Assembly (NCBI GenBank): GCA_035630195.1
Contig: DASQLD010000503.1
Location: forward strand, 1 to 9,665
Direction of reading: 5' to 3'
DNA from: DASQDN01 sp035630195
Lineage (GTDB): Bacteria; Acidobacteriota; Terriglobia; Bryobacterales; Bryobacteraceae
DNA: 9,665 bases
Every line of letters begins with the position of its first letter. Position 1 is the stretch's first letter. This document shows, piece after piece, positions 1 to 6,371 of the stretch. The notes below the pieces were generated by a model. That model had not been told where the DNA came from. It worked only from the letters and a program-made list of their open reading frames with translations, and made no database searches. A program made the translations under genes and the position numbers.

Positions 1-1
1 C

Positions 2-142
2 TTTGGCGAAACGGGACTCCTCAACTGTCTGCGCCGATCGAGGAGATTGCCGGCCAGCGAAGTCGTTCAACTTATACTCGGTAGCGCGGATCGCTGCGGC
101 GGAACGGACGACATGACCGCAGTTGTTCTGAAGATACTGTAA
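2..142 (+). CDS. SpoIIE/RsbU-type PP2C phosphatase, C-terminal end (partial)
   Basis: The window opens inside a gene whose last 46 codons end at TAA 140-142. The peptide starts FGETGLLNCLRR and ends DDMTAVVLKIL. In SpoIIE/RsbU-type serine phosphatases the catalytic domain ends with a 'yGe..L...L' helix, a short spacer, and a metal-binding DD followed by a hydrophobic strand (DDxTxxVL). Both landmarks are here in the right order and spacing, with the aspartates at residues 36-37 of the fragment. Such proteins dephosphorylate anti-anti-sigma factors or act in two-component partner switching, often behind GAF, PAS or receiver domains; any sensor part lies outside the window. The next gene on the strand starts 57 bases later, after a possible -10 element, so an operon is not evident. 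The family call is fairly secure for so short a fragment; substrate and sensor are unknown. Confidence 0.72.
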   Translation, partial: FGETGLLNCLRRSRRLPASEVVQLILGSADRCGGTDDMTAVVLKIL

Positions 143-172
143 GTCCGGGGCGAATACTGAAGTGTTGTTTGT

Positions 173-178
173 TATGAT
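173..178 (+). promoter_or_regulatory. Candidate -10 element for the Tat-exported TIM-barrel gene
   Basis: TATGAT matches the sigma-70 -10 consensus at five of six positions and ends 21 bases before the ATG at 200. No good -35 box is seen 16-18 bases upstream. There is also no Shine-Dalgarno sequence before the ATG (the bases before it read cacaaacatcgc), so the leader would be short. This is a weak single-element call. Confidence 0.3.
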
Positions 179-199
179 GATCTCGTTCACAAACATCGC

Positions 200-1048
200 A
201 TGTACTCCAGAAGAGATTTCGCCAAATTCGCCATAGCAGCCGCCTCGTCCTCGGTCGCCTTCGGCAAGCCGGACTCAAACGTGAAAGGCGTCAGAATCGG
301 CGCCCAGAGCTATAGCTTTCGCTCACTGCCGCTCGACGAAGCCATCAAGGCTATGTCTGACGTCGGACTCAGCTATGTCGAGTTGTGGCAAGGCCATGTC
401 GAGCCGAAGGATCGGGACGAGATCAAGAAATGGCGCACGGCTTCGTCTTCGCTCGACCAGATGAAGGAGGTTCGTCGCAAATTCAACAATGCGGGCATTC
501 GTATTTATGCGATGAACTATAGCTTCAATCAGAACCACACGGACGAAGAAGTCTTACATGGGATGGAGATGGCCAAGCTCCTGGGCACAAAGATCATCAC
601 CGCCTCATCGAAAGTGGATCAGAGCAAGCGGCTGAACGACCTCGCCAGCAAAGCCGGCGTAAAGGTTGCTATGCACAATCACTCGAATCTGAAAGATCCG
701 AATGAATTTGCAACGATCGAAAGTTTCTCGAAGGCGATGGAGGGAAATCCGAATATCGCCATCAATCTCGACATAGGCCACTTCACCGCGGCTAACCTGG
801 ACCCTGTTGAGTACTTGAAGAAGCACCACGACCGCATTGTCACGCTCCACATCAAGGATCGGAAGAAGGATCAGGGGGCCAATGTGCCGTTCGGGGAGGG
901 CGACACTCCTATTAAGGCGTGTCTTGAAGTCCTGAAGGCTAACAAGTCCTGGGGCATCCCCGCGATGATTGAATACGAGTACAAGGGCGTCGATCCGATT
1001 ACGGAAGTGCGCAAGTGCTACGAGTATTGCAAGAAGCAACTCGCGTAA
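200..1048 (+). CDS. Tat-exported sugar phosphate isomerase/epimerase-like TIM-barrel protein
   Basis: This 282-residue protein belongs to the xylose isomerase-like TIM-barrel superfamily (AP endonuclease 2 type, PF01261). The N-terminus carries a twin-arginine signal, SRRDFAKFA at residues 3-11 followed by a small hydrophobic stretch to about 22, so a folded, probably metal-loaded protein is expected in the periplasm. Barrel landmarks occur in order: YVELW at 59-63, HNH at 159-161 after strand 5, DIGH at 191-194, HIKD at 217-220, GEGD at 232-235 and IEYEY at 257-261. D191, H217 and E258 or E260 fit the divalent-metal site of sugar epimerases and isomerases of this fold. The length is normal and the frame intact. 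The exact sugar cannot be read from sequence; relatives include 3-keto-sugar and hydroxypyruvate-type isomerases. It shares exported-sugar-enzyme character with the Gfo/Idh gene 4 kb away, a combination common in Acidobacteria. It ends 5 bases from the convergent permease stop. Confidence 0.85.
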   Translation: MYSRRDFAKFAIAAASSSVAFGKPDSNVKGVRIGAQSYSFRSLPLDEAIKAMSDVGLSYVELWQGHVEPKDRDEIKKWRTASSSLDQMKEVRRKFNNAGIRIYAMNYSFNQNHTDEEVLHGMEMAKLLGTKIITASSKVDQSKRLNDLASKAGVKVAMHNHSNLKDPNEFATIESFSKAMEGNPNIAINLDIGHFTAANLDPVEYLKKHHDRIVTLHIKDRKKDQGANVPFGEGDTPIKACLEVLKANKSWGIPAMIEYEYKGVDPITEVRKCYEYCKKQLA

Positions 1049-1053
1049 CGACG

Positions 1054-3669
1054 CTACTCATGGCGAAGCGCTGTTAGCGGATCCACCTTGGACGCCTTAA
1101 GAGCGGGGACTGCCGTGGCCAGTAAGGCAGTCACAGCCAAACCCGCCGTGACAAGGCTTAAGGTCCAGGGATCGTTCGATCGCACATCATAGAGCAGACT
1201 CGTCATCAGACGGGTCAGTCCCAAAGCGATCAGCAGTCCGACCGCAATGCCCCCGATCGCTAACGCCATCCCCTGACGTACCACCATTCCTACAATTTCG
1301 CGGCGGCGGGCGCCGAGAGCCAGGCGCACGCCGATCTCACGAGTGCGTTGCTCCACAGAATAGGCGATAACCCCGTAGACTCCGATTAGAGCGAGCATTA
1401 GCGCCGCTACAGCGAAGGCTCCCAATAAGAACAAATTGAAGCGGCGTGGCGCGATAGAGCCCGATAGCGCTTCTTCGAGCGTCTGCACTTCGTAAGCCGG
1501 CTGGGTCGGATCTATTTCGGCTATTACTTTTCGAACTGCCGGCGCCATAGAGGCGGCTTCTCCCGAAGTGCGCAGGACGATTCTCAGAGAGCGGCTATTG
1601 GGCAGTCTTTCATAGGGTACGTAAACTTCCGGCATGGGATTGGCGTCAAGGCGCCATGTCTTGAAGTCGGCGACGACACCCATGATGGAATCATTCAGAA
1701 TGGAACCGCTGAGGAATCTGCCACTCGACTGCCGCGGCAGGCGGCGGGCGAATGCTTCGTTGACGACGGCCCCGAACAGAGCCCCACGTTCCGGCCAGTT
1801 CCCTTCAACAAGGGGAATCCCCATTGCTCTAAGGTAACCGGGAGAAACTCCTCGAACGGAGGAGAATATGGCATCTTCTTTCGCCGAACCGCCGATTCTC
1901 ACACCTGTATTCAGCGTGCCTGCATCAATCCCCGCGGCCTCAACGCCAGGCAAGGCATGAAGGGTCTTCAGAAGCTCCTCAGTATATGCCTGTTTGGGCG
2001 GCCAGCTAGTATATTGCGGGCCGGATAGGGTTATGCGCATCACCAGGATTTTCTCGGGCGTAAACCCCGGAGGCTTGGCATTCATACGCCAAAAACTCTT
2101 GAGCATCAATCCTGCACCCACCAACAGAATGATCGCCAAGGCGAGCTCGGCCGCTGCAAGCATTCTGCGGATCTGCGCTCTGCGAGGCGTCGCAGAGGAT
2201 GCAGTGGTCTCGGCCTTCAGCACAGCATTAACGTCAGACTTCCATGCGGAGATCGCCGGCGCCAATCCGAATGCAACAGCGGCAGCGAGCGAGATTCCGA
2301 GTGTGAAGCAGAGTACGGGGCCATCGATCGTAGCTTCAGCCAGACGCGGCACGGCGTGGGGAGCGAGATTGATCAAGATCGCAAGGGCCCAATGCGCCAG
2401 AAAAATCCCAGCGGCGCACCCCAGCAGCGCCAAGAGCACGCTTTCCGTCAGAAACTGACGGATGACACGGAGGCGTCCGGCTCCAATGGCGACGCGAATC
2501 GCGATATCTCTCTGTTGTGTGGAGGCTCGCGCCAACAAGAGATTTGCGATATTGGCGCAAGCAATAACTAGTACGAACCCGGCGGCCACCGAGAGAACAA
2601 AAAGCGGCTTCCGCGCCGATCCAGAAAGCTTCTCCTCTAAGGTGGCGAAGCGCAGGATACTGTGTGTGCGCAATGGACCGGGATCTTGCTGGGTGACGCG
2701 TGTATAGACCGTTTGCATCTCTGCATACGCGGTCTCAACGCTGGTATTTGCTTTGAGCCGTCCTACAACGCTGATCCAGAACGGCGCGGGTCCGAGGCGT
2801 CCGGTAGCCTCTTGCCAATGCTGCACGCCGGCCGGCGGCAGCGCCATCAGCGCATCTGGGATCGAGATGTACGCGTCAATGTCGCGCACTTCATCTCCAT
2901 TCACAAACTGCTGTGGAAACAGAAAAGAGAAGTCCTTCGGCAACACGCCGACAACCGTGAAGGGCCATCCGTTCAGTGTGATTGTCTTTCCGATCATCCG
3001 CGCGTCGCCGCCGAGCCTCCGCTCGAACAGACCTCGAGATAGCACGATTGCGTTCGGCTCACCGGAGGCGAAGAGGCGCCCGTGTGCAGGACGGACTCTT
3101 GTGAGATTCCAAAAGTCGCCTGTGATGGACGCAACTCTTTCCTGGCTCGCCTGATCTCCAATCACGACTGCTAAGTCCTGATTTCCATAGGCCGTCATTT
3201 TGTCGAACGACTGCGCCTGCCGCCTCCATGAGACGTAATCCGTTCTCGCTACCCAGTTGTCATGCTTGAATCGCTGGTCATAGTTCGACAGCCAGATGAG
3301 CCGACCGGCGTCTGGATAAGGCAGCGGGCGGAGGAGCGCTGCATTAACGACACTGAAGACGCCCGTGTTCATCCCGATGCCCAGGGCGATCGTCGCGACG
3401 ACTACGAACGTAAACCAAGGGCGCCTTTGCAGTGTCCGCACTCCGTAGCGGATGTCCTGCAGCAACTGTTCGACCCAGACAATGCTCCATACCGCTCGCG
3501 TGTCTTCGCGGACGTTCGAGACATTCCCGAACTTTCGAAGCGCTGCATATCGAGCTTCCCCAGGTTCCATTCCTCGTTCGATATTCTCCGCAGTCTCCTG
3601 CTCGACGTGATGCTGGATTTCGTTGTCGAGAGAATCGAGCCAGCGCTTTCCTGACGGATCGTGGATCAT
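1054..3669 (-). CDS. ABC transporter permease, acidobacterial duplicated orphan permease (ADOP) type
   Basis: This 871-residue membrane protein has the ADOP (MacB/FtsX duplicated) layout. A cytoplasmic prefix (about 9-75, with ENIERGMEPGEARYAALRKFGN) is followed by a first TM helix at 86-108 and a MacB-type periplasmic domain. An FtsX core has helices near 357-380, 407-434 and 452-475. The second half repeats this: TM at about 504-526, a periplasmic domain, then helices near 745-769, 797-821 and 835-855. The same cytoplasmic loop appears twice, QRDIAIRVAIGAGR at 386-399 and TREIGVRLALGARR at 776-789, which shows the duplication. MacB-like permeases move substrates across the envelope using an ABC ATPase, but none is encoded here, hence 'orphan'. 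An ATG at 3732 is in frame, but its 21 extra residues lie inside PadR and are unlike the family start. ATG 3669 forms an ATGA overlap with the PadR stop and has AGGAG 8 bases upstream. Substrate unknown. Confidence 0.93.
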   Translation of the reverse strand: MIHDPSGKRWLDSLDNEIQHHVEQETAENIERGMEPGEARYAALRKFGNVSNVREDTRAVWSIVWVEQLLQDIRYGVRTLQRRPWFTFVVVATIALGIGMNTGVFSVVNAALLRPLPYPDAGRLIWLSNYDQRFKHDNWVARTDYVSWRRQAQSFDKMTAYGNQDLAVVIGDQASQERVASITGDFWNLTRVRPAHGRLFASGEPNAIVLSRGLFERRLGGDARMIGKTITLNGWPFTVVGVLPKDFSFLFPQQFVNGDEVRDIDAYISIPDALMALPPAGVQHWQEATGRLGPAPFWISVVGRLKANTSVETAYAEMQTVYTRVTQQDPGPLRTHSILRFATLEEKLSGSARKPLFVLSVAAGFVLVIACANIANLLLARASTQQRDIAIRVAIGAGRLRVIRQFLTESVLLALLGCAAGIFLAHWALAILINLAPHAVPRLAEATIDGPVLCFTLGISLAAAVAFGLAPAISAWKSDVNAVLKAETTASSATPRRAQIRRMLAAAELALAIILLVGAGLMLKSFWRMNAKPPGFTPEKILVMRITLSGPQYTSWPPKQAYTEELLKTLHALPGVEAAGIDAGTLNTGVRIGGSAKEDAIFSSVRGVSPGYLRAMGIPLVEGNWPERGALFGAVVNEAFARRLPRQSSGRFLSGSILNDSIMGVVADFKTWRLDANPMPEVYVPYERLPNSRSLRIVLRTSGEAASMAPAVRKVIAEIDPTQPAYEVQTLEEALSGSIAPRRFNLFLLGAFAVAALMLALIGVYGVIAYSVEQRTREIGVRLALGARRREIVGMVVRQGMALAIGGIAVGLLIALGLTRLMTSLLYDVRSNDPWTLSLVTAGLAVTALLATAVPALKASKVDPLTALRHE

Positions 3670-4028
3670 CCGTTGTTCTCCTGCCGCGACGGACGCAATA
3701 TCCGGCCAATGGCTCTGGCCAGTTTGTCCCACTTTGTTGTTTCGACAAGTAACTGCTTGCGGCCAGCAGCCGTTAGCCGATAGTACTTGGCTCTACGATT
3801 GTTCTCCGAAATTCCGTCTTCCGCTGAGATCCACTTGCGCTTCAAGAGCCGGTGGAGCGCTGGATATAACGAACCCTGTTCGACTTGCAGAACATCGTCG
3901 GAGCTATGTTCGATAGTTTTGGCGATGGCGTGGCCGTGAGCGGGACCGGGCGCCAGAGTGCGGAGGATTAATAGATCTAGAGTTCCCTGCAGAAGTTCGA
4001 TGCGGTCCTCTGCATCTCTGGTAGACAT
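3666..4028 (-). CDS. PadR-family transcriptional regulator (acidobacterial type)
   Basis: This 120-residue winged-helix regulator matches the PadR pattern typical of Acidobacteria. Residues 11-23 (ELLQGTLDLLILR) form the first helix, HGHAIA at 31-36 starts the helix-turn-helix, GSLYPALHRLLKRKW at 52-66 is the recognition helix, and ENNRRAKYYRLTAAGR at 75-90 forms the wing. A short C-terminal helix (about 91-111) would dimerise the protein. PadR proteins usually repress a neighbouring transporter or stress gene and release DNA on binding a small molecule or a signal. Its stop TGA overlaps the permease ATG (ATGA), so the two are almost certainly co-transcribed and translationally coupled, and PadR probably regulates the permease through the shared promoter. 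There is no Shine-Dalgarno sequence; the ATG is only 9 bases after a -10 element. The inducer is not predictable. Confidence 0.93.
   Translation of the reverse strand: MSTRDAEDRIELLQGTLDLLILRTLAPGPAHGHAIAKTIEHSSDDVLQVEQGSLYPALHRLLKRKWISAEDGISENNRRAKYYRLTAAGRKQLLVETTKWDKLARAIGRILRPSRQENNG
3678..3682 (-). promoter_or_regulatory. Shine-Dalgarno AGGAG that fixes the ADOP permease start
   Basis: On the minus strand AGGAG is followed by 8 bases (AACAACGG) and then the ATG at 3669. It sits within the last codons of padR. It is the clearest ribosome binding site of the minus-strand block and decides between the two possible permease starts. Confidence 0.75.
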
Positions 4029-4037
4029 TCTTGGTGA

Positions 4038-4066
4038 AGAATACGCGCCTTCAGGTAGAATGTCAA
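4038..4066 (-). promoter_or_regulatory. Promoter of the padR-ADOP operon (TTGACA-17-TATTCT)
   Basis: On the minus strand a perfect -35 TTGACA (4066-4061) is followed by exactly 17 bases and a -10 TATTCT (4043-4038; four of six consensus bases). Only 9 bases separate the -10 from the padR ATG, so transcription would start at or within a few bases of the start codon and give a leaderless mRNA. The first 12 bases, TTGACATTCTAC, are nearly identical to those of the blaI-type promoter. Confidence 0.72.
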
Positions 4067-4110
4067 GGTGAGCTGACAGTATGGGGGTGAGTTATGAGAG
4101 CGATTGGGAA

Positions 4111-4485
4111 TCAGTTGGCATCTGACCCAGCACTGGTAATCTCGGCGAGTTCTTCACAGGTCAACTGTTCGCTTCGGATGAGATGCTCCATCAAAGGCCT
4201 CGCCGAACCGTCGAAGACGCGAGAAACGAAGTCGGTCACCATACTCGCAATTACCTCTTCTTTTGGCCGGGTGGGCCGGTACACATAAGCTTTCTCGTCT
4301 GCTACTTTCTCAAGGTGGCCCTTACCCTCAAGCACGCCCAGCATTGTCATCACGGTTGTATACGCGATCTTCCTGCGGTCAAGAATTTCCTCGTATACCT
4401 CCCTGACAGTGGCTTCCCCGCGCCGCCAGACGATTTTCATGATTTCGAGTTCTTGTTCTGTCAGAACCGGGCTTCGTTTCCTCAC
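4111..4485 (-). CDS. BlaI/MecI-family transcriptional repressor
   Basis: This 124-residue protein starts at GTG 4485 (VRKRSPVLTEQELEIMK). It matches the penicillinase-repressor family (PF03965): LTEQELEIMKIVW at 8-20, TVREVYEEI at 26-34, the recognition helix AYTTVMTMLGVLEGKGHLE at 41-59, the wing KAYVYRP at 65-71, and a C-terminal helical dimerisation arm. In the classic systems BlaI represses a beta-lactamase operon and is cleaved after BlaR1 (M56 peptidase) senses a beta-lactam; in Acidobacteria many BlaI homologues control other genes. No M56 sensor or beta-lactamase is present here. An in-frame TTG at 4521 would add 12 residues, but that TTG is the first three bases of a TTGACA -35 box and the added residues are not family-like. 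The gene lies 39 bases after the upstream PPC stop and has its own promoter. Targets are inferred to include itself and perhaps padR. Confidence 0.9.
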   Translation of the reverse strand: MRKRSPVLTEQELEIMKIVWRRGEATVREVYEEILDRRKIAYTTVMTMLGVLEGKGHLEKVADEKAYVYRPTRPKEEVIASMVTDFVSRVFDGSARPLMEHLIRSEQLTCEELAEITSAGSDAN

Positions 4486-4492
4486 AACTAAA

Positions 4493-4521
4493 GAATTAGT
4501 ACGAATTCCGTAGCATGTCAA
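4493..4521 (-). promoter_or_regulatory. Promoter of the BlaI-type repressor gene
   Basis: A perfect -35 TTGACA (4521-4516, minus strand) is followed 17 bases later by TAATTC (4498-4493). That is a poor -10; ACTAAT at 4500-4495, with 15-base spacing, matches better internally. The GTG start is 7 bases after 4493, again implying a leaderless or nearly leaderless transcript. The -35 begins 4 bases after the stop of the PPC gene, so blaI can be expressed separately from the two genes before it. Confidence 0.6.
4500..4512. promoter_or_regulatory. Candidate BlaI operator (TACG-N5-CGTA dyad) in the promoter spacer
   Basis: The plus strand reads TACGAATTCCGTA: arms TACG and CGTA around a 5-base centre. 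The dyad lies almost wholly between the -35 and -10 of the BlaI-type gene, where a bound dimer would block RNA polymerase. BlaI/MecI operators are TAC...GTA dyads of similar size, and autoregulation is usual in the family. The match to a specific consensus is loose, so the assignment is an inference from position and symmetry. Confidence 0.45.
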
Positions 4522-4524
4522 GTA

Positions 4525-5070
4525 TTAGCGGTACGTTTTATCGTCAATGCGGCTGAGATCCGTGGCATCCCCTAGAACACCAATGGTAATGATTGCGAAT
4601 GTAAAAACTTTTGTATCCGGTTCGAGGTGACCGCCGAATGATTTCTCAGCATCTGCGAGTGTCATGTGGGGATGAATCCGTCCGTCGATAATGTAACCGT
4701 TCATCCCGATGATATCTGCATGAGCGGTGGGATCTTTAACGAAGATATTTTTCGAAGGGAAGGTACGGTTGCTGACTTGGTGGATATGATAACCGCGCAC
4801 CGAGCCAATGCCAGAGAGGATCACCCCATTCTTGATCTTTTCCTGCTTCACCATCTTTTCCATGCCCGCGAGCAGATCCGTGTCGAACTTAAACCGCAGG
4901 ACTACGACGCGCTGGAACTGGCCTGAGATAGCGTATGCTTCCGGTACCTTATCGCTATTCGGTTTGGAATCGTCCGCAGAATTCGGCGAGGCTTTCACGA
5001 TTTCAGTTCGAGTCTGCTGCGCGACAAGCGTTGCGGCTGCGATCGTGAATATTGGTATGAGTCTGTTCAT
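4525..5070 (-). CDS. Secreted PPC/DUF296-domain protein
   Basis: This 181-residue protein has a Sec-like signal (MNRLIPIFTIAAATLVAQQ), a polar linker to about 50, and one PPC domain (PF03479, formerly DUF296) from about 52 to 172. Landmarks are RVVVLRF at 54-60, GVILSGIGSVRGYHIH at 82-97, the histidines of RIHPHMTLAD (131-140) and FGGHLEPDTKVF at 145-156. H133, H135 and H148 correspond to the conserved metal-site histidines of bacterial PPC proteins. In plants the fold is part of AT-hook proteins; bacterial stand-alone copies are often labelled 'PD1-like DNA-binding', but a signal peptide makes a DNA role unlikely. Its ATG overlaps the stop of the Gfo/Idh-like gene by 4 bases (ATGA), without a well-spaced Shine-Dalgarno sequence, so it is probably translated by coupling. 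A role as a periplasmic metal- or small-ligand-binding partner of the oxidoreductase-like protein is a guess. Confidence 0.85.
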   Translation of the reverse strand: MNRLIPIFTIAAATLVAQQTRTEIVKASPNSADDSKPNSDKVPEAYAISGQFQRVVVLRFKFDTDLLAGMEKMVKQEKIKNGVILSGIGSVRGYHIHQVSNRTFPSKNIFVKDPTAHADIIGMNGYIIDGRIHPHMTLADAEKSFGGHLEPDTKVFTFAIITIGVLGDATDLSRIDDKTYR

Positions 5071-6371
5071 TTTTGCGCCAGTTCAACTCCCTTGGTTGAG
5101 ATGAAATACTTCACCAGCATGTTCGGACGCTCCCAGGAAGGCATAGATTTGGGCGATGCAATGTACGAAAAGAAGCGGTTGGCCACTTGCGCGAAGTGGG
5201 CTTCATGCCCTACGTGGAACTTTTCTGGAATTGTAATGCGGCCGTTCTGTTCGTTGAAGGTGACTCCGGGGAACTGGGTTTGTAGTTGATTGATCTTGTT
5301 TTTGACGGCGGCGAAAACTCCTGCTCGGCCTCGGGTGGGCACGATATACAATTCCGGGAGTTTGCCTTGCCGTATTTCGATCCGCGCATTCGATCCTCGG
5401 AAGGTGGCTTCGTAAAGATCGCCTGCTCCTGCCGGAGCTTCCCAATTCCACAGGATGTCAAGCTTCACGTGAACTCCGCGCAGAGTGTAATGAACAGAAT
5501 TGTTGCAGTAATAGTCGAGCTTTTCGGCTGCCAGTGGTTCCCCTGTCACCTGCTGGAACTGCTCCTTCGTCATTTTCAGCGGCCAGTGTTTGCCCTCGAG
5601 CACCTGAACATCCTTGCGATAATCGAGCGCCTGATCCGGAAAGGCAGTCCACTGGACAAGATCCACAACGTGCGTACCGACATCCGCCAGCCCTTCGCCA
5701 TAGACGTCGGTATCGAAAAACCACGCCGGCCGCTTTAAAGGAACTCCGGCAACGATCTTCATCACGTGATGAATGCTCTTAGCATAAATTGCAGGATCGG
5801 CGGCGCTGCCGTGCTCAAGCTTTCCAAAGACCTCGGGCGTATTTACGAAAATACGCTGTAGCTCAGAAGTGACCTCAAAGCGCTCGGTCATGATGTCGTA
5901 GGCGGCGAGGCCTTTACGTTCGGCGGTCTCGAGAGCATGGTCGAGTTTCGCCATATCCTTCGACGAAATGATCCACGGTTTATCAGCGAAGACGTGCAGG
6001 CCGGCGTCCAGTGACGCATTAATTCGGTCGATTTTGCCGAGGTTCTTCCCCGTGAATAGGACAACGTTCCCGGGCCGCTCTTTCAGCATGTCGAGCATAG
6101 GGTCAGAACTCGTGCTCACGTCGAGTTCCCAGGATGTCGGCTTCTCAGCTCTGCGGTTGAACAGCGAGATCCTGTTCAAATAATCGATCAATTCCGGTCC
6201 GAGAGGCGCATACACCGCCACTTTCGGCGCGATTGACGGGTACATATCTCGCTGCAACAATGAGGCGTGAAAATGGCCCGGCTCGACGATCATAAGCCGC
6301 ACGGGAGTGTCACTTTCTTGGGACATGACGGCTAGCGTAGCCCCGAATGAGAGAAACAGCAAGAATCGCAT
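5067..6371 (-). CDS. Exported Gfo/Idh/MocA-like oxidoreductase with 'putative oxidoreductase C-terminal' domain
   Basis: This 434-residue protein starts with a Sec-like signal (MRFLLFLSFGATLAVMSQ). The N-terminal Rossmann-like part (about 23-160) carries VEPGHFHASL at 29-38 where ordinary family members have GxGxxG. It then has FADKPW at 128-133, equivalent to the EKP motif with K131 as the likely catalytic lysine, and ADVGTHVVDLVQW at 229-241, the usual D/H active-site segment (D230, H234). The C-terminal half includes YYCNNSVHYTL and FHVGHEAHFAQV and resembles the C-terminal domain found in secreted homologues of Acidobacteria and Bacteroidetes. Gfo/Idh/MocA enzymes oxidise or reduce sugars and inositols with NAD(P). 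An exported one without the glycine-rich loop may hold its cofactor tightly or act differently. ATG 6371 is preferred over GTG 6374: it gives the natural signal start and has a weak GAGA 7 bases upstream. It overlaps the PPC gene by 4 bases. Confidence 0.87.
   Translation of the reverse strand: MRFLLFLSFGATLAVMSQESDTPVRLMIVEPGHFHASLLQRDMYPSIAPKVAVYAPLGPELIDYLNRISLFNRRAEKPTSWELDVSTSSDPMLDMLKERPGNVVLFTGKNLGKIDRINASLDAGLHVFADKPWIISSKDMAKLDHALETAERKGLAAYDIMTERFEVTSELQRIFVNTPEVFGKLEHGSAADPAIYAKSIHHVMKIVAGVPLKRPAWFFDTDVYGEGLADVGTHVVDLVQWTAFPDQALDYRKDVQVLEGKHWPLKMTKEQFQQVTGEPLAAEKLDYYCNNSVHYTLRGVHVKLDILWNWEAPAGAGDLYEATFRGSNARIEIRQGKLPELYIVPTRGRAGVFAAVKNKINQLQTQFPGVTFNEQNGRITIPEKFHVGHEAHFAQVANRFFSYIASPKSMPSWERPNMLVKYFISTKGVELAQK

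Noticed and set aside
605..1039. 144-codon open frame on the minus strand inside the TIM-barrel gene
   Set aside because: It is a codon-bias shadow of a clear protein family on the plus strand and shows no domain or ribosome binding site.
1994..3154. Several plus-strand open frames of 70-154 codons inside the permease gene
   Set aside because: They are antisense to an intact ADOP gene, rich in Arg, Ser and Ala, and mutually overlapping.
3670..3732. Longer ADOP permease start at ATG 3732
   Set aside because: The 21 extra residues overlap padR, are not like the family N-terminus, and ATG 3669 has a strong AGGAG and an ATGA overlap.
4486..4521. Longer BlaI start at TTG 4521
   Set aside because: The TTG is the beginning of a perfect TTGACA -35 box; the added residues (TCYGIRTNSLV) do not fit the family, whereas GTG 4485 gives the usual start.
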